Below the pieces are notes generated by a model, which saw only the letters and a list, made by a program, of their open reading frames with translations, ran no database searches and was not told where the DNA came from. Made by a program: the position numbers and the translations under genes. A DNA stretch of 64,000 nucleotides from Flavobacterium sp. WV_118_3 (GTDB taxonomy: Bacteria; Bacteroidota; Bacteroidia; Flavobacteriales; Flavobacteriaceae), in contig NZ_CP156060.1 of assembly GCF_039778605.1 (NCBI RefSeq), forward strand, positions 541,501-605,500, in the 5' to 3' direction. Numbering within the stretch: position 1 is the stretch's first letter; each line of letters begins with the position of its first letter. Shown here piece by piece: positions 8,944 through 18,213 of this stretch.

Positions 8944-10102
8944 ATTTCTTTTTAAAATTTCGGCCATACCAGATTAAAAAGCCGGTTACCGGAAGCATAC
9001 CACAAATAAAACAGACGATAAACGCCAGTATTTTTCCGGGAATTCCCAGAATTGCCCCTACGTGAATATCATAGTTGGCGGTGATCAGTTTCTCTCCAAA
9101 ATTTTTAGCACTGTGATCCCGTTGTAATAATAGTTTACCGGTATACTGATCAACTTGTAAATTGTGATGGATATAATACGCACCGTCTATTTGTTGTATA
9201 TATACGTTGATCACATCAGTTGCGCCGGCTGGTTTCCCATAATTATAGGCACTTGCCGATGGGTATTTTTCCCGACAAATTACCAGTGTTTTATCCAATG
9301 CCGAAATTGTTCCCGGTTTTGTTACGATCGATTTTTCGGTTTTAACATCCGGTGGCGTGGTCGTTCCCGAACCGGCAACATAAACGATCGCCTGAAACCA
9401 GGTAAAAGCCCATACCATTCCGGTAAACGCAATGATAATCGCGATCGAAGCAATATAAAAACCCAGAATATTGTGCAGATCGTAATTTTTACGTTTCCAT
9501 TGTGTGGTGGCTTTCCACTGAAACCAAACCCGCTGTTTGCGAGCAGCTTTGTTTTTGGGCCACCATAAAATGATACCGGTAATCAGCATAATTACAAAAG
9601 TAAAAGTACCCCAGCCGATGATGGGTTGTCCGATTTCTGTTTCCAACAGCAAGCTCCAGTGTAGCATTTTTACAATATTGAAAAAATCGGTGGTTTCATC
9701 ATAAACACCCAAAACCTTCCCGGTATACGGATTCACATAAACCGTCTGGTAATATTCGATATTCCCAAAATGAAAAATAGAATCAGGCTTGTCTTTTCGT
9801 TTATAACTGCGAAAGGTCCAGGCTTTATCCGGATCGTTATAGATAACAATGGAGGCATTTTTAATACGTTCTCCAATTTGCTGTTGGGTCGTTTCCCATA
9901 ACTGACTAACCGGAAGTGTCTTTTCGGCTTTTTCGGTTACATATAGTACATCTTTCCGAAGCCAATTGGAAATTTCTTCGTTAAATACAAAAATGCAGCC
10001 GGTTACGGAAAGAAAAAGTACAATGATGCCAGAAGCCAGTCCCAGCCACAAATGCATTTTTCCAATCCAATATTTAAAGTCTCTTTTCTTCTTTTTAGCC
10101 AT
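8942..10102 (-). CDS. PepSY-associated transmembrane protein (iron-uptake associated)
   Basis: The 386-residue protein has four predicted membrane helices (near residues 17-35, 160-178, 210-232 and 355-378) and two periplasmic PepSY-type stretches (YVNPYTGKVLGVYD and VDQYTGKLLLQRD). Conserved histidines in the helices (KMHLWLGLASG, LHWSLL, LHNILGFYIA, YDIHVGAILG) resemble haem-binding ferric-siderophore reductases of the FsrB/PiuB type. It is the last gene of a minus-strand set with a siderophore receptor, so a role in iron release from the siderophore in the inner membrane is likely but inferred. Confidence 0.8.
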   Translation of the reverse strand: MAKKKKRDFKYWIGKMHLWLGLASGIIVLFLSVTGCIFVFNEEISNWLRKDVLYVTEKAEKTLPVSQLWETTQQQIGERIKNASIVIYNDPDKAWTFRSYKRKDKPDSIFHFGNIEYYQTVYVNPYTGKVLGVYDETTDFFNIVKMLHWSLLLETEIGQPIIGWGTFTFVIMLITGIILWWPKNKAARKQRVWFQWKATTQWKRKNYDLHNILGFYIASIAIIIAFTGMVWAFTWFQAIVYVAGSGTTTPPDVKTEKSIVTKPGTISALDKTLVICREKYPSASAYNYGKPAGATDVINVYIQQIDGAYYIHHNLQVDQYTGKLLLQRDHSAKNFGEKLITANYDIHVGAILGIPGKILAFIVCFICGMLPVTGFLIWYGRNFKKK

Positions 10103-10124
10103 CCTGAAAAACGTTTTTTAGCAA

Positions 10125-10844
10125 TTAGTTTGGTAAGGTATAAACAGCACTATGCCAGATAAACTGATAGTCTTTGCCATCATAATTTCCGGGTGTTTCT
10201 TCTTTTTGAGTAGCTTCCACCACATATTGCGTTTTAAACGGCGTTTTAAACGTTAGCGTTCCGTTTTTGTCGGTTTTTATTTTTCGGGACCATTGATCCG
10301 GGATAAATAAATCGATTTCTTTTTCGGAAAACGGTTCGTTTTTATAGGTGATTTTTAGCGTTACTTCACCTGCTTTTTTAGAAATGTCGGCTATCGATAA
10401 ACCCGATGGATTTTGAGAAACACTATCCGCTAAACCATTTCCAACGGTTGTTTTGGCTGTAGCATGATAATGGGTTTTAAAAATTCCGAAATTGTATTTG
10501 GTAAAATCAATAACCTCGATTTTATCATTATCCAGAATAAAAGTATAGGTTCCGTTGGTTTTCGGTGTAAAGGAAGCCTTGTAGAAAAGATCCGACGGTG
10601 TTACATCCAGTTTTGTTTTTTCACCGTTTGGCGCGATTGCCCAAAGTGTGAAACGTTTCATCTTATTAAAAGTATCACTGCCTACTTTTTCGCGAACATC
10701 ATGTCCGTATTCGCCAAAATAAACCCGAACTTCCTGTGGCGTATTGATTTTTCCTTTTGAGGTGGTTTCGATCCACATAAAATGGGCAAAGCTTTTGGTA
10801 GCACCCAGAATAAAAAGTGTAAAAATTAAAATCAGATTTCTCAT
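10125..10844 (-). CDS. DUF4198 periplasmic protein
   Basis: This 239-residue protein has a signal peptide (ending KSFA) and mature start HFMWIETTSKG, the usual opening of DUF4198 proteins, followed by two Ig-like beta domains (GTYTFILDND, and a carboxypeptidase-regulatory-like part with KEIDLFIPDQW and GTLTFKTPF). The family is often encoded beside TonB receptors and metal transport genes. The N-terminal histidine suggests metal binding, which is inference. It sits 22 bases upstream of the PepSY gene and is probably cotranscribed. Confidence 0.75.
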   Translation of the reverse strand: MRNLILIFTLFILGATKSFAHFMWIETTSKGKINTPQEVRVYFGEYGHDVREKVGSDTFNKMKRFTLWAIAPNGEKTKLDVTPSDLFYKASFTPKTNGTYTFILDNDKIEVIDFTKYNFGIFKTHYHATAKTTVGNGLADSVSQNPSGLSIADISKKAGEVTLKITYKNEPFSEKEIDLFIPDQWSRKIKTDKNGTLTFKTPFKTQYVVEATQKEETPGNYDGKDYQFIWHSAVYTLPN

Positions 10845-10909
10845 AACATACGAGTTTAACGGTTAAAATAGAAAGGAGCCAACTCAAAGGAGTAGCTCTT
10901 TTTGTGGGA

Positions 10910-10938
10910 AACCTGCCAAATCAGAAATCTGGCAGGTT
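10910..10938 (-). other. Intergenic hairpin, possible weak terminator or attenuator
   Basis: A perfect 9-bp stem (AACCTGCCA/TGGCAGGTT) with an 11-base loop lies between the siderophore receptor and the DUF4198 gene. There is no good T tract on the minus strand, so it may stabilise mRNA ends or attenuate rather than terminate. Confidence 0.45.
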
Positions 10939-10986
10939 ATAGGATATGGCATTTTAAAAATACCCTGTATAACAAACTAAAATCAA

Positions 10987-13362
10987 TTAGAATTTATAGG
11001 TTAATCCAGCCGTAATCGAACGCAATGTTTGCGGACTAACGGTTGACCATCCCGAATAATATTTTTCATTCGAAATATTATTCATTTTCAAAATGATATT
11101 GAATCGATCGGCAGTATAGGATAAAGCCGTATTAATTACCGTATAGCTTGGAAGGACAAAAGTCCCGATATTCGAACGGTTTAATGTTTTTTGATCACTG
11201 GCATAATTTCCACCAAAACCAAAACCAAATCCTTTAATGCTACCTTCGGTAAACGTATAATTAGCCCAAAGATTTACCAGTGTTTCCGGACCGGCACTTT
11301 CCGGGCGCAATCCTAAATATCCTGATGTTTCAAGGTCTTTGGTTACTTCGGCATTGTTGGTGCTAAAACCGGCAATAATGTTTAATCCTTCAACCGGATT
11401 GGCTACTACGCTCACTTCAAGACCTTTACTTTTGATTTCGCCTCCTTGTGTATAGGTTGCAGGACCATTACCCACATTCATTACGATATTACTTACCGTA
11501 ATGTTGTAATAACTCACGGTAGCACTTAGTTTATTGTTAAAAAAGCTGGATTTAACACCAAACTCATATTGGTTTGCTTTTTCAGGATCGAAAGTACGGT
11601 AGCCTTCGCGCTCGTTGGTTACCGAGTTAGTGATAGCTTGCGGTAATACGTTTTTAAATCCGTTCATATAATTGGCAAAAACGGATAATTTGTCCTGAAT
11701 CGGTTGGTATACTAAACCGAATTTCGGTGAAAAAGCGGTTTGTCCTTTCTTTTCGTCTCCTACTTCTCCTATAAAATGATCCACACGTAAACTTCCCATC
11801 GCCGATAATGCAGGTGTAATATTGATGACATCCGAAATATAAGCGGCATACGTTTCAGTTTCGGCATTCGATCGTGTAAAGTCGGTAGTTGCCAAAGCGG
11901 TATCGGCAGCCAATTGGGTTAGGTTTCCGGTATCCTGGCTATTGGATAAGGTTACCACACCCAAAGCGGCCCATCCGGCACCGTTGTCTTTTTGAATACC
12001 ATTATAATAATCCAAACCTACGACCATACGGTTGCGTAAACCGGCAATTTTAAAATCACCGATAAAGTTTTGCTGGATATCGGTGCTATTGGTTTGTGCA
12101 TTGGCTTTGGTAATATAGCGGGTAAACGAATCGTCTGTTCCACTGCTATATAAATAAGAATAATAACCGTCCGATTTGGCTGTACTTCTGGAAATAGCCG
12201 TTTGTGAAGTCCACGAATCCGATAGTTTGTATAGCATTTGCGCCTGTAAACTAAAGGTCGGATTGCTAATGGATAGTGCGTTTGACGTAAATGAATTTTT
12301 ATAATTTTTGTCAAACAGTTTAATATCGGTAAACGGAAGAGGGGAGTTTCTATTTAAGAACAACATCGGTGCATAGGATCCTTCCGAATTTAAAAATTCT
12401 GTATTGATCATAAATGTTAAGCGATCGGATGCTTTATAGGTTAACGACGGAGCGATAAAAAAGGATTTGCTATAACCGGCATCCTGAAAAGAATCTCCAT
12501 TTTGATAGGCGGCATTAACACGTAAAAAGGTATCATTGTTTTTGCCCAGTGGGGTGTTTATATCAGCGGTTACACGGTTAAGTCCGTATGTTCCGGCCTG
12601 GTACGACAATTCGCCACCAAAGGTTTCGTATGGTTTTTTGGTTACGACATTAATCAAACCACCATAGGAAATCAGGCTGCTTCCGTATAACGTTCCGGAA
12701 GGTCCTTTGATCACTTCAATACTTTCGATATTGGAAAAATCAATTTTACCATTGTTGATATACGGTAAACCGTTTAACATGGTGGGTTGTACCGAAAAAC
12801 CACGCATAGAAAAATATTCGGCTCCATCACCGCCACGACCGGTCGATTCCCATAAACGGGTGATCCCGGTGGCATTTTTTAGCGCTTCGTTAAAGTTGGT
12901 CACAACCTGTTCTTTTAATAATTCTGCCGGAACGGATACATAAACCTGTGGGTTTTCAATATCCTTTAACGGCATTTTCGATACGGTTGTACTGCTTCGT
13001 TTCGTGAATTTGTTTGTTTTTTTCTCGTTGATCACAACATCGTCCAATTCGTTTACAACTTCTTTTAGAATGATGTTGGGTAGTGTGCTTTGTGCTGCGT
13101 TTAGGGTAATCTTGGTTTCGGTTCTTTTATAGCCTACCATGGTTACGCGTAGGGTGTAGGTGCCGTAATTCAGATTGGAAATGGTGTACTGACCTTCGTA
13201 ATTGGTCGACGTTCCGATCGAGGTTTTCAGTACGCTTATACTGGCATTTGGGAGTGCTACTCCGGATTCATTTTGAACAACCCCTTTTATAGTTCCTTTG
13301 TTTTGAGCAAATGTTACCAGAGAAAATAGACTCCATAATAACACTAGGATTTGTCTGTTCAT
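10987..13362 (-). CDS. TonB-dependent siderophore receptor
   Basis: The 791-residue outer-membrane receptor has a signal peptide (ending LVTFAQ), a carboxypeptidase-regulatory-like domain (about residues 22-110, GTIKGVVQNESGVALPNAS), a plug (about 125-240, with SMRGFSVQPTMLNGLPYIN and GPSGTLYGSS) and a long beta-barrel ending in SITAGLTYKF. The SxRGF and KGPSGxLYG motifs are typical of ferric-siderophore receptors of the FhuA/FoxA type. It leads the iron-related genes to its left and has a good promoter. Confidence 0.92.
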   Translation of the reverse strand: MNRQILVLLWSLFSLVTFAQNKGTIKGVVQNESGVALPNASISVLKTSIGTSTNYEGQYTISNLNYGTYTLRVTMVGYKRTETKITLNAAQSTLPNIILKEVVNELDDVVINEKKTNKFTKRSSTTVSKMPLKDIENPQVYVSVPAELLKEQVVTNFNEALKNATGITRLWESTGRGGDGAEYFSMRGFSVQPTMLNGLPYINNGKIDFSNIESIEVIKGPSGTLYGSSLISYGGLINVVTKKPYETFGGELSYQAGTYGLNRVTADINTPLGKNNDTFLRVNAAYQNGDSFQDAGYSKSFFIAPSLTYKASDRLTFMINTEFLNSEGSYAPMLFLNRNSPLPFTDIKLFDKNYKNSFTSNALSISNPTFSLQAQMLYKLSDSWTSQTAISRSTAKSDGYYSYLYSSGTDDSFTRYITKANAQTNSTDIQQNFIGDFKIAGLRNRMVVGLDYYNGIQKDNGAGWAALGVVTLSNSQDTGNLTQLAADTALATTDFTRSNAETETYAAYISDVINITPALSAMGSLRVDHFIGEVGDEKKGQTAFSPKFGLVYQPIQDKLSVFANYMNGFKNVLPQAITNSVTNEREGYRTFDPEKANQYEFGVKSSFFNNKLSATVSYYNITVSNIVMNVGNGPATYTQGGEIKSKGLEVSVVANPVEGLNIIAGFSTNNAEVTKDLETSGYLGLRPESAGPETLVNLWANYTFTEGSIKGFGFGFGGNYASDQKTLNRSNIGTFVLPSYTVINTALSYTADRFNIILKMNNISNEKYYSGWSTVSPQTLRSITAGLTYKF

Positions 13363-13397
13363 TCTATCTTTTTATTTAGATTGATTAAATTTTAATG

Positions 13398-13428
13398 CAA
13401 AATTAAAAGGCAAGCTTGGAATAGACAA
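13398..13428 (-). promoter_or_regulatory. Promoter of the siderophore receptor gene
   Basis: On the minus strand TTG (13428-13426), a 20-base spacer, then TAATTTTG (13405-13398) matches the Bacteroidota consensus TTG-N17-23-TAnnTTTG. The ATG at 13362 lies about 36 bases downstream. Confidence 0.7.
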
Positions 13429-13826
13429 ATTAATTTAGAATAAATAAAGTATATTGTATAAGTTGTTGTTTGTGAGTTGTTTATTGTTTTTGTTGCCTGC
13501 ATTTTTGTGAAAAATTATAAGATTTTTTTTCTAAAAATTGTAATACGGTTTTTTAAAGCTGTGACAATTATTTTCTTTTTTGTCGAGTTATGTTACTTTG
13601 TTGTGTTTTAAATAGTAGGAAAAAACTTTAATAATGGTTTCTTTTTGCGGGTAATCAGGTTTATGTCACTTATTAGTGATATAATTTTAAGATTTAAATT
13701 TTGATTGGAGTGCTAAAAAAAAACGTCATCTTAAACGATAATTTCCTTATTTTTTAGGGAGTTTATTTTATTTTCGGATATAAATCGGGATCGTAATAAA
13801 TTAAATGGTAATTCCTAAAAAAAAAC

Positions 13827-13860
13827 TACATTTGTAAAAAATAAATACTTGATAACTCAA
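13827..13860 (+). promoter_or_regulatory. Candidate MarR promoter and operator
   Basis: TACATTTG at 13827-13834 fits the -7 consensus; 14 bases further on, TTGATAACTCAA (13849-13860) is an inverted repeat TTGA-N4-TCAA ten bases before the MarR start. Such a position would suit autorepression. The half-sites are short, so chance is possible. Confidence 0.4.
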
Positions 13861-13870
13861 ATATATTTCA

Positions 13871-14293
13871 ATGATAAATAAAGATTTGAATTTCTTACTT
13901 AACATGGCTAAAGTGCAATCGATCGTATCCCGAAAATTCGATTCGCTGAGTGTTCATGGTATCGGATTTAGCGATTTTATGATACTCTATGTACTGTATA
14001 ATGCGCCCGGACAAAGGATGCGCCGAATTGATCTGGCCGAAAGAATCGGATTAACAGCTTCCGGTGTAACCCGCTTGCTGGCTCCGCTGGAGAAAATCGG
14101 ACTGGTGGCACGGGAAGTCAACGAACGGGATGCGCGGGTGAGTTATGTCGTGATTACTGAAAATGGTGAAAAGCTATTCGAAGAAGCAAAAGTAACCGCC
14201 GAACAAATTGCCAATACTTTACTACCCGCTAAAAAAGGGAAATCCATACAGTTGATGGCGGAGTTGCTGGCCGAACTGGGAGGGAATCTGTAA
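13871..14293 (+). CDS. MarR family transcriptional regulator
   Basis: The 140-residue protein has the MarR winged helix-turn-helix: the recognition region MRRIDLAERIGLTASGVTRL at about residues 55-75, followed by the wing EKIGLVAREVNERDARVSYV with the family's DxR signature (ERDAR). The preceding N-terminal helices form the dimer domain. It probably regulates the alpha/beta hydrolase that begins 48 bases downstream in the same direction, and perhaps itself. Confidence 0.9.
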   Translation: MINKDLNFLLNMAKVQSIVSRKFDSLSVHGIGFSDFMILYVLYNAPGQRMRRIDLAERIGLTASGVTRLLAPLEKIGLVAREVNERDARVSYVVITENGEKLFEEAKVTAEQIANTLLPAKKGKSIQLMAELLAELGGNL

Positions 14294-14340
14294 TCGGGTT
14301 TTAGCTAAAAAAATAGAATAAAAGAAAAGTTTATACTAAG

Positions 14341-15237
14341 ATGAATACAATTTCAATACATAATGTCGAATTGTGCTACACCGTTTTAGGCGAAAATAAT
14401 CCGGAAAGTATCGTGTTGATTCCCGGTCTGGGTAGCCAGTTAATTCGTTGGGACGAGGCTTTTTGCCAGTTATTGATTCAAAAGGGGTTTCAGGTAATCC
14501 GTTTGGATAACCGGGATTCGGGCGCTTCCGTTTATAAACCCGATTCTAAAAATGATTATGAAGGTGATCTTGAAAAAGCGTTTGAAAAAGTGAAAAGGGT
14601 TGGCCCTCCGTATTCGTTAAACGATATGGCAGCCGATGTGATTGCCTTATTGGATCATCTGAAAATCGATAAGACACATATTGTTGGGCGTTCGATGGGC
14701 GGCATTATCGGGCAATTGCTAGGCGCCAATTATCCGGAAAGAGTACGGTCGTTAACCATCATTATGGCAACATCTTTAAATCCGAATTTGCCACCGGTCG
14801 CACCGGATGTTATGGCTATGATGACAAAACCGGTGGTCGATGCATCCATAGATCACGAGGCCTATATTACGCACGCACTGACTTTTGCAAAGCGTATTGC
14901 AGGAACTGCTTTTCCATTGGATGAAGAACAGGAACGCAAGATGATTGAAGCCGAATTAAAACGCTCCCAACCCGGGAATAGTGTTTTAAGACAATTGCTG
15001 GCCATGGGATCCTGGAGCTATCAGGAAGCAATTTTAAACAAAATAATGGTACCCACACAAATTATTCACGGTACGGAAGATCCGATTTTTCATCCGGAAT
15101 GTGCCAAGGATTTAGCCCGTTCTATTCCGGATGCCAAACTTCAGTTGATAAATGGAATGGGACATGCTATTCCACCGGAATGTTATACTGGTGTGACTGA
15201 GTTAATTGTCGCAAATACCAAGCGCCAAAAGAAATAG
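14341..15237 (+). CDS. Alpha/beta hydrolase
   Basis: This 298-residue enzyme shows the alpha/beta hydrolase core: oxyanion region IPGLGSQLIRWD near residue 27, strand and nucleophile elbow HIVGRSMGGIIGQLL (Ser near residue 119), the acid in IIHGTEDPIFHPECA and catalytic His in INGMGHAIPPE. It lacks a signal peptide and is cytoplasmic. Substrate cannot be told; esterase or haloperoxidase-like activities are family options. It is likely controlled by the adjacent MarR protein. Confidence 0.85.
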   Translation: MNTISIHNVELCYTVLGENNPESIVLIPGLGSQLIRWDEAFCQLLIQKGFQVIRLDNRDSGASVYKPDSKNDYEGDLEKAFEKVKRVGPPYSLNDMAADVIALLDHLKIDKTHIVGRSMGGIIGQLLGANYPERVRSLTIIMATSLNPNLPPVAPDVMAMMTKPVVDASIDHEAYITHALTFAKRIAGTAFPLDEEQERKMIEAELKRSQPGNSVLRQLLAMGSWSYQEAILNKIMVPTQIIHGTEDPIFHPECAKDLARSIPDAKLQLINGMGHAIPPECYTGVTELIVANTKRQKK

Positions 15238-15342
15238 TTGTCTAAAAACGGCCGCAGACCATCTGTGTCTGTAAAAATAAGTTTTTCTGTATCTGTAACT
15301 ATTGGTAGTGCCGATATAGCTTTGTGGTATAAATCAAATGTT

Positions 15343-15723
15343 ATGAATCGTATCGTTACCGATAAAGCAACGTGGAGTATAACGGAAGTATATGCCACGG
15401 ATATAAGACAATTAAAAGATTCCTTTAATGAATGGAATGGCCGACCAAAGGATATGTCGGTTGGGACGTCGTTCGGAATTCCGTTTTTGCAACTGAAAAA
15501 TAATACCAGGCCTATTGCTTTTGCCAGTCTGATCGTAAATGAAAATGGAGCGATAGGATATAAAATAGATCAGAAGTCTTCCGGAAATCCGGAAATACAA
15601 ACGGAATGGGAAAAGCAGGTTGCTATGGAATTTTTGGAAAAAAAAGCCGCTTTTAAAGATGTCGGTTCCTTACAATCGGGGATTTTATGTCTTTTAAATT
15701 GGTTGGATTATAGCTGCAATTAA
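15343..15723 (+). CDS. Hypothetical protein
   Basis: The 126-residue product starts at the ATG at 15343. The frame is open back to a TTG at 15238, but the extra 35 codons overlap promoter-like sequence (TAGCTTTG at 15317-15324) and begin right at the hydrolase stop. I do not recognise the family. The sequence is mixed alpha/beta (ASLIVNENGAIGYKIDQ, then a helical part) without signal or membrane segment. It lies just before a MocR-type regulator on the same strand. Confidence 0.55.
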   Translation: MNRIVTDKATWSITEVYATDIRQLKDSFNEWNGRPKDMSVGTSFGIPFLQLKNNTRPIAFASLIVNENGAIGYKIDQKSSGNPEIQTEWEKQVAMEFLEKKAAFKDVGSLQSGILCLLNWLDYSCN

Positions 15724-15735
15724 AGCGTTTAACAA

Positions 15736-15743
15736 TACATTTG
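15736..15743 (+). promoter_or_regulatory. -7 promoter element of the MocR-type gene
   Basis: TACATTTG matches TAnnTTTG exactly and ends 14 bases before the ATG at 15758. It covers the alternative GTG at 15743, which argues that the ATG is the real start and that the leader is very short. Confidence 0.5.
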
Positions 15744-15757
15744 TGAAAAGTAGTCCG

Positions 15758-17173
15758 ATGAAAACAGAAGCGTTATACCAGAAAATAGCGAGAACCATAG
15801 CCGAACAGATTCAAAGTGAAACCTTACAACAAGGTGATAAATTACCGTCGATCCGAAGTGCTCAGAAACTGTATAATGTGAGTATTAATACAGTTAAACT
15901 GGCCTATCTGGAGTTGGAAAGTCATTCATTGATTGAACCAAGACCCAAATCGGGCTACTTTGTAAGTCAGACGTCGCAGCGAAAACTGGCATTACCGAGT
16001 GTTACCCGAATTAAAGCTACGGAAAAGAAAGAAACCGCTCAGGATTTAGTCGACAAAGTTTTCGGAACGATAGCCAATGAAGACGTAACACAGTTTGCTC
16101 TGGGTATTCCGGGAAAAAATTTCCTTCCGTTGGCAAAACTAAATAAGGCAATTATCAAAGCAGTAAAAGACCGGGACGATAGCGCGACATCCTACGAACC
16201 CGTTCAGGGAAGTGAACATTTGCGTCGGGAAATTGCAAAATGGGCCTTGGTCTTGGAAGGTAAAATTACCGAAGAGGATCTGGTGATTACTTCCGGTGCG
16301 ATCAACGCGATTTATAACGGACTGATGGCGGTTACCAAACCAGGCGATGCCGTGGCGATCGAAACGCCGGCCTATTTTGGAGTGCTTCGGGCGATTCAAC
16401 TGTTAGGATTACGCGCTATTGAAGTACCCACACATCCGGTTTTGGGTGTCGATCTCGACGCGTTAAAAGAAATCCTGCCACAGGTAGCTGCCTGTTGTTT
16501 TGTGACGAATTTTAATAATCCGATGGGATTTCAGATGCCCGATGAAAATAAAAAAGAACTGGTTCGATTGATCACTCATTATAATGTGCCACTGATTGAG
16601 GACGATATCTATGGTAACCTCTTTTTCGGAGCCGAACGTCCCAAGCCTTGTAAATACTACGATGAAGCCGGATTGGTAATGTGGTGTGGCTCGGTTTCCA
16701 AGTCGATGGCACCGGGTTATCGGGTTGGATGGGTAGCACCGGGACAGTTTAAAGATAAAATTATCCGCCAGAAAATAGGACAAACGGTTTGTTCACCATC
16801 CTTATTTCCGGATGTTATTGCACACTTTCTGGAACACGGAAGATATGATCATCATTTACGAACCTTCCGACAAAAATTGTATGCCAATTATTTACAGATT
16901 CAGCGTGCGGTTGAAACGTATTTTCCGGATAATACCAAAATTTCGCAGCCTAAAGGTGGTTTTATGCTTTGGTTGGAACTGGATAAGCGGATTTGTACGG
17001 AAGATTTGTACGAACAGGCTTTAAAGCAAAAAATGAATTTTGCACCGGGAAGAATGTTTTCGCAATACAATCAATATAACAATTGTATGCGCCTCAATTA
17101 TGCGATGGAATGGACCGATCGCGTCGAAAACGATTTAAAGAAACTGGGGACTATGGTTAAAAACAGTATTTAA
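15758..17173 (+). CDS. MocR-type regulator: GntR helix-turn-helix fused to aminotransferase-like domain
   Basis: The 471-residue protein has an N-terminal GntR winged helix (about residues 1-70, QGDKLPSIRSAQKLYNVSIN) and a class I/II aminotransferase domain (about 100-470) with PLP-site motifs ETPAYFGVL, CFVTNFNNPMGFQMP, DDIYGNLFF and the Schiff-base lysine in GSVSKSMAPGYRVGW. MocR proteins are PLP-responsive transcription regulators rather than ordinary transaminases. No dedicated vitamin B6 or amino-acid gene is adjacent, so the target is unknown. Confidence 0.88.
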   Translation: MKTEALYQKIARTIAEQIQSETLQQGDKLPSIRSAQKLYNVSINTVKLAYLELESHSLIEPRPKSGYFVSQTSQRKLALPSVTRIKATEKKETAQDLVDKVFGTIANEDVTQFALGIPGKNFLPLAKLNKAIIKAVKDRDDSATSYEPVQGSEHLRREIAKWALVLEGKITEEDLVITSGAINAIYNGLMAVTKPGDAVAIETPAYFGVLRAIQLLGLRAIEVPTHPVLGVDLDALKEILPQVAACCFVTNFNNPMGFQMPDENKKELVRLITHYNVPLIEDDIYGNLFFGAERPKPCKYYDEAGLVMWCGSVSKSMAPGYRVGWVAPGQFKDKIIRQKIGQTVCSPSLFPDVIAHFLEHGRYDHHLRTFRQKLYANYLQIQRAVETYFPDNTKISQPKGGFMLWLELDKRICTEDLYEQALKQKMNFAPGRMFSQYNQYNNCMRLNYAMEWTDRVENDLKKLGTMVKNSI

Positions 17174-17183
17174 CGATCGTATG

Positions 17184-17534
17184 CTATTGCCGTAGAATTT
17201 TTTCCATTGCTTTTCCTTTGGCCAGTTCGTCAATTAGCTTGTCGAGATAACGAATTTTTTGCATCAGCGGATCTTCCATAGTTTCGACCCGGTAACCACA
17301 GATTATACCGGTAATTTTAGAAGCATTCGGATTGAATTGCGGTGCCTGTGCAAAGAAGGTTTCAAAATCGGTTTTGTTGTCGAGAAGCTGTTGTAAACTT
17401 TGCGGATCATATCCGGTAAGCCAGAATATAATTGTATCGACTTCGTCTTTTGTACGCCCTTTTTTTTCCGCTTTCTGAATATAATGCGGATAAACACTCG
17501 CAAATGCCATTTTGTATACTCTTGAGTTGTCCAT
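17184..17534 (-). CDS. DUF2200 family protein
   Basis: The 116-residue cytoplasmic protein matches the DUF2200 layout: [31 protein letters not shown], and [19 protein letters not shown] followed by a helical end. The family has no assigned function. It is convergent with the MocR-type gene, 10 bases away, and starts with ATG at 17534. Confidence 0.8.
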   Translation of the reverse strand: MDNSRVYKMAFASVYPHYIQKAEKKGRTKDEVDTIIFWLTGYDPQSLQQLLDNKTDFETFFAQAPQFNPNASKITGIICGYRVETMEDPLMQKIRYLDKLIDELAKGKAMEKILRQ

Positions 17535-17863
17535 TTGAGTAGTTTTTTTATTGCGTTTGTAAATATCGGACTTTCTCGAAACAGTTCTTTAAAAAAGCTT
17601 TCGAAACCTTTATATAATTTTTGTGATAAAGTAAGATTGTTTTTTTCATCTTCCGAATTGTTAAAGCGACCAAAGAGGTCACTGTCAAATTTTAAAACAA
17701 TTAAGATTACATTGACAGGTATGATAATGCCTGGTTTCTCTAAGAGAGTTAAAAATTAAACGTTGTTTGTCAACTCTAATGTTATAGTATTTTGTTAAAT
17801 TAAAAGTACAAAGGAATACATATCCGGCAATTAAGGGTAAGATGATTAAATCAAGACGAGGCA
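17535..17863. other. 329-bp intergenic region without supported genes
   Basis: This A/T-rich stretch holds only a 74-codon plus-strand frame with no ribosome-binding site and no recognisable features. I see no terminator, repeat or RNA gene. Confidence 0.5.
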
Positions 17864-18079
17864 TTAATCCGAATGTGAAAAATATTTTTTATTGGCGCTT
17901 TTATAAATTTTTACAGCTTTATCCAATTTGTTCAATAACGCTAAAGCTTCTTTGTCATCATTAAATAAATCTTCACTTTTCATATAAAAGGCACCGGAAG
18001 AAGTAACATTGACTTTTTCAATATCCGAATTTTTTTTTCGTTTCATCCATTCTGATACGATATTTTTGAAAATGCTCAT
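17864..18079 (-). CDS. Small hypothetical protein
   Basis: The 71-residue basic/acidic protein (MSIFKNIVSEWMKRKKNS at its start, then KSEDLFNDDKEALALLNKLD) has no signal or membrane segment. It has an ATG and AAGG-like sequence eight bases upstream. I do not recognise the family and its reality rests on codon-like composition and a sensible start. Confidence 0.45.
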   Translation of the reverse strand: MSIFKNIVSEWMKRKKNSDIEKVNVTSSGAFYMKSEDLFNDDKEALALLNKLDKAVKIYKSANKKYFSHSD

Positions 18080-18213
18080 ATGCCTTGAATTTTAATTTAC
18101 GTAATAAGGAATTAAATAGTTTTGAGCAACAATTTTTCAATAGATTCATTTATTAAATACAGAACAAACCGGCTAAAGTCCAAATTTGTCCTGCTTTTAC
18201 TTTTTTAAAGAAA

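Larger units (their letters stand above)
13363..13870. other. 508-bp AT-rich divergent intergenic region
   Basis: The region between the siderophore receptor and the MarR gene has no credible reading frame. It holds the receptor promoter at its left end and a candidate MarR promoter/operator at its right end. The 13430-13820 middle is strongly A/T-rich with no hairpin or repeat that I could support. Confidence 0.6.

Noticed and set aside
15238..15342. Extended TTG start of the 161-codon frame after the hydrolase
   Set aside because: The extra codons overlap a promoter-like TAGCTTTG and lack a ribosome-binding site; the ATG at 15343 is preferred.
17535..17759. 74-codon plus-strand frame
   Set aside because: No ribosome-binding site, no ATG close to a plausible start and no family resemblance; it runs across the DUF2200 promoter region.
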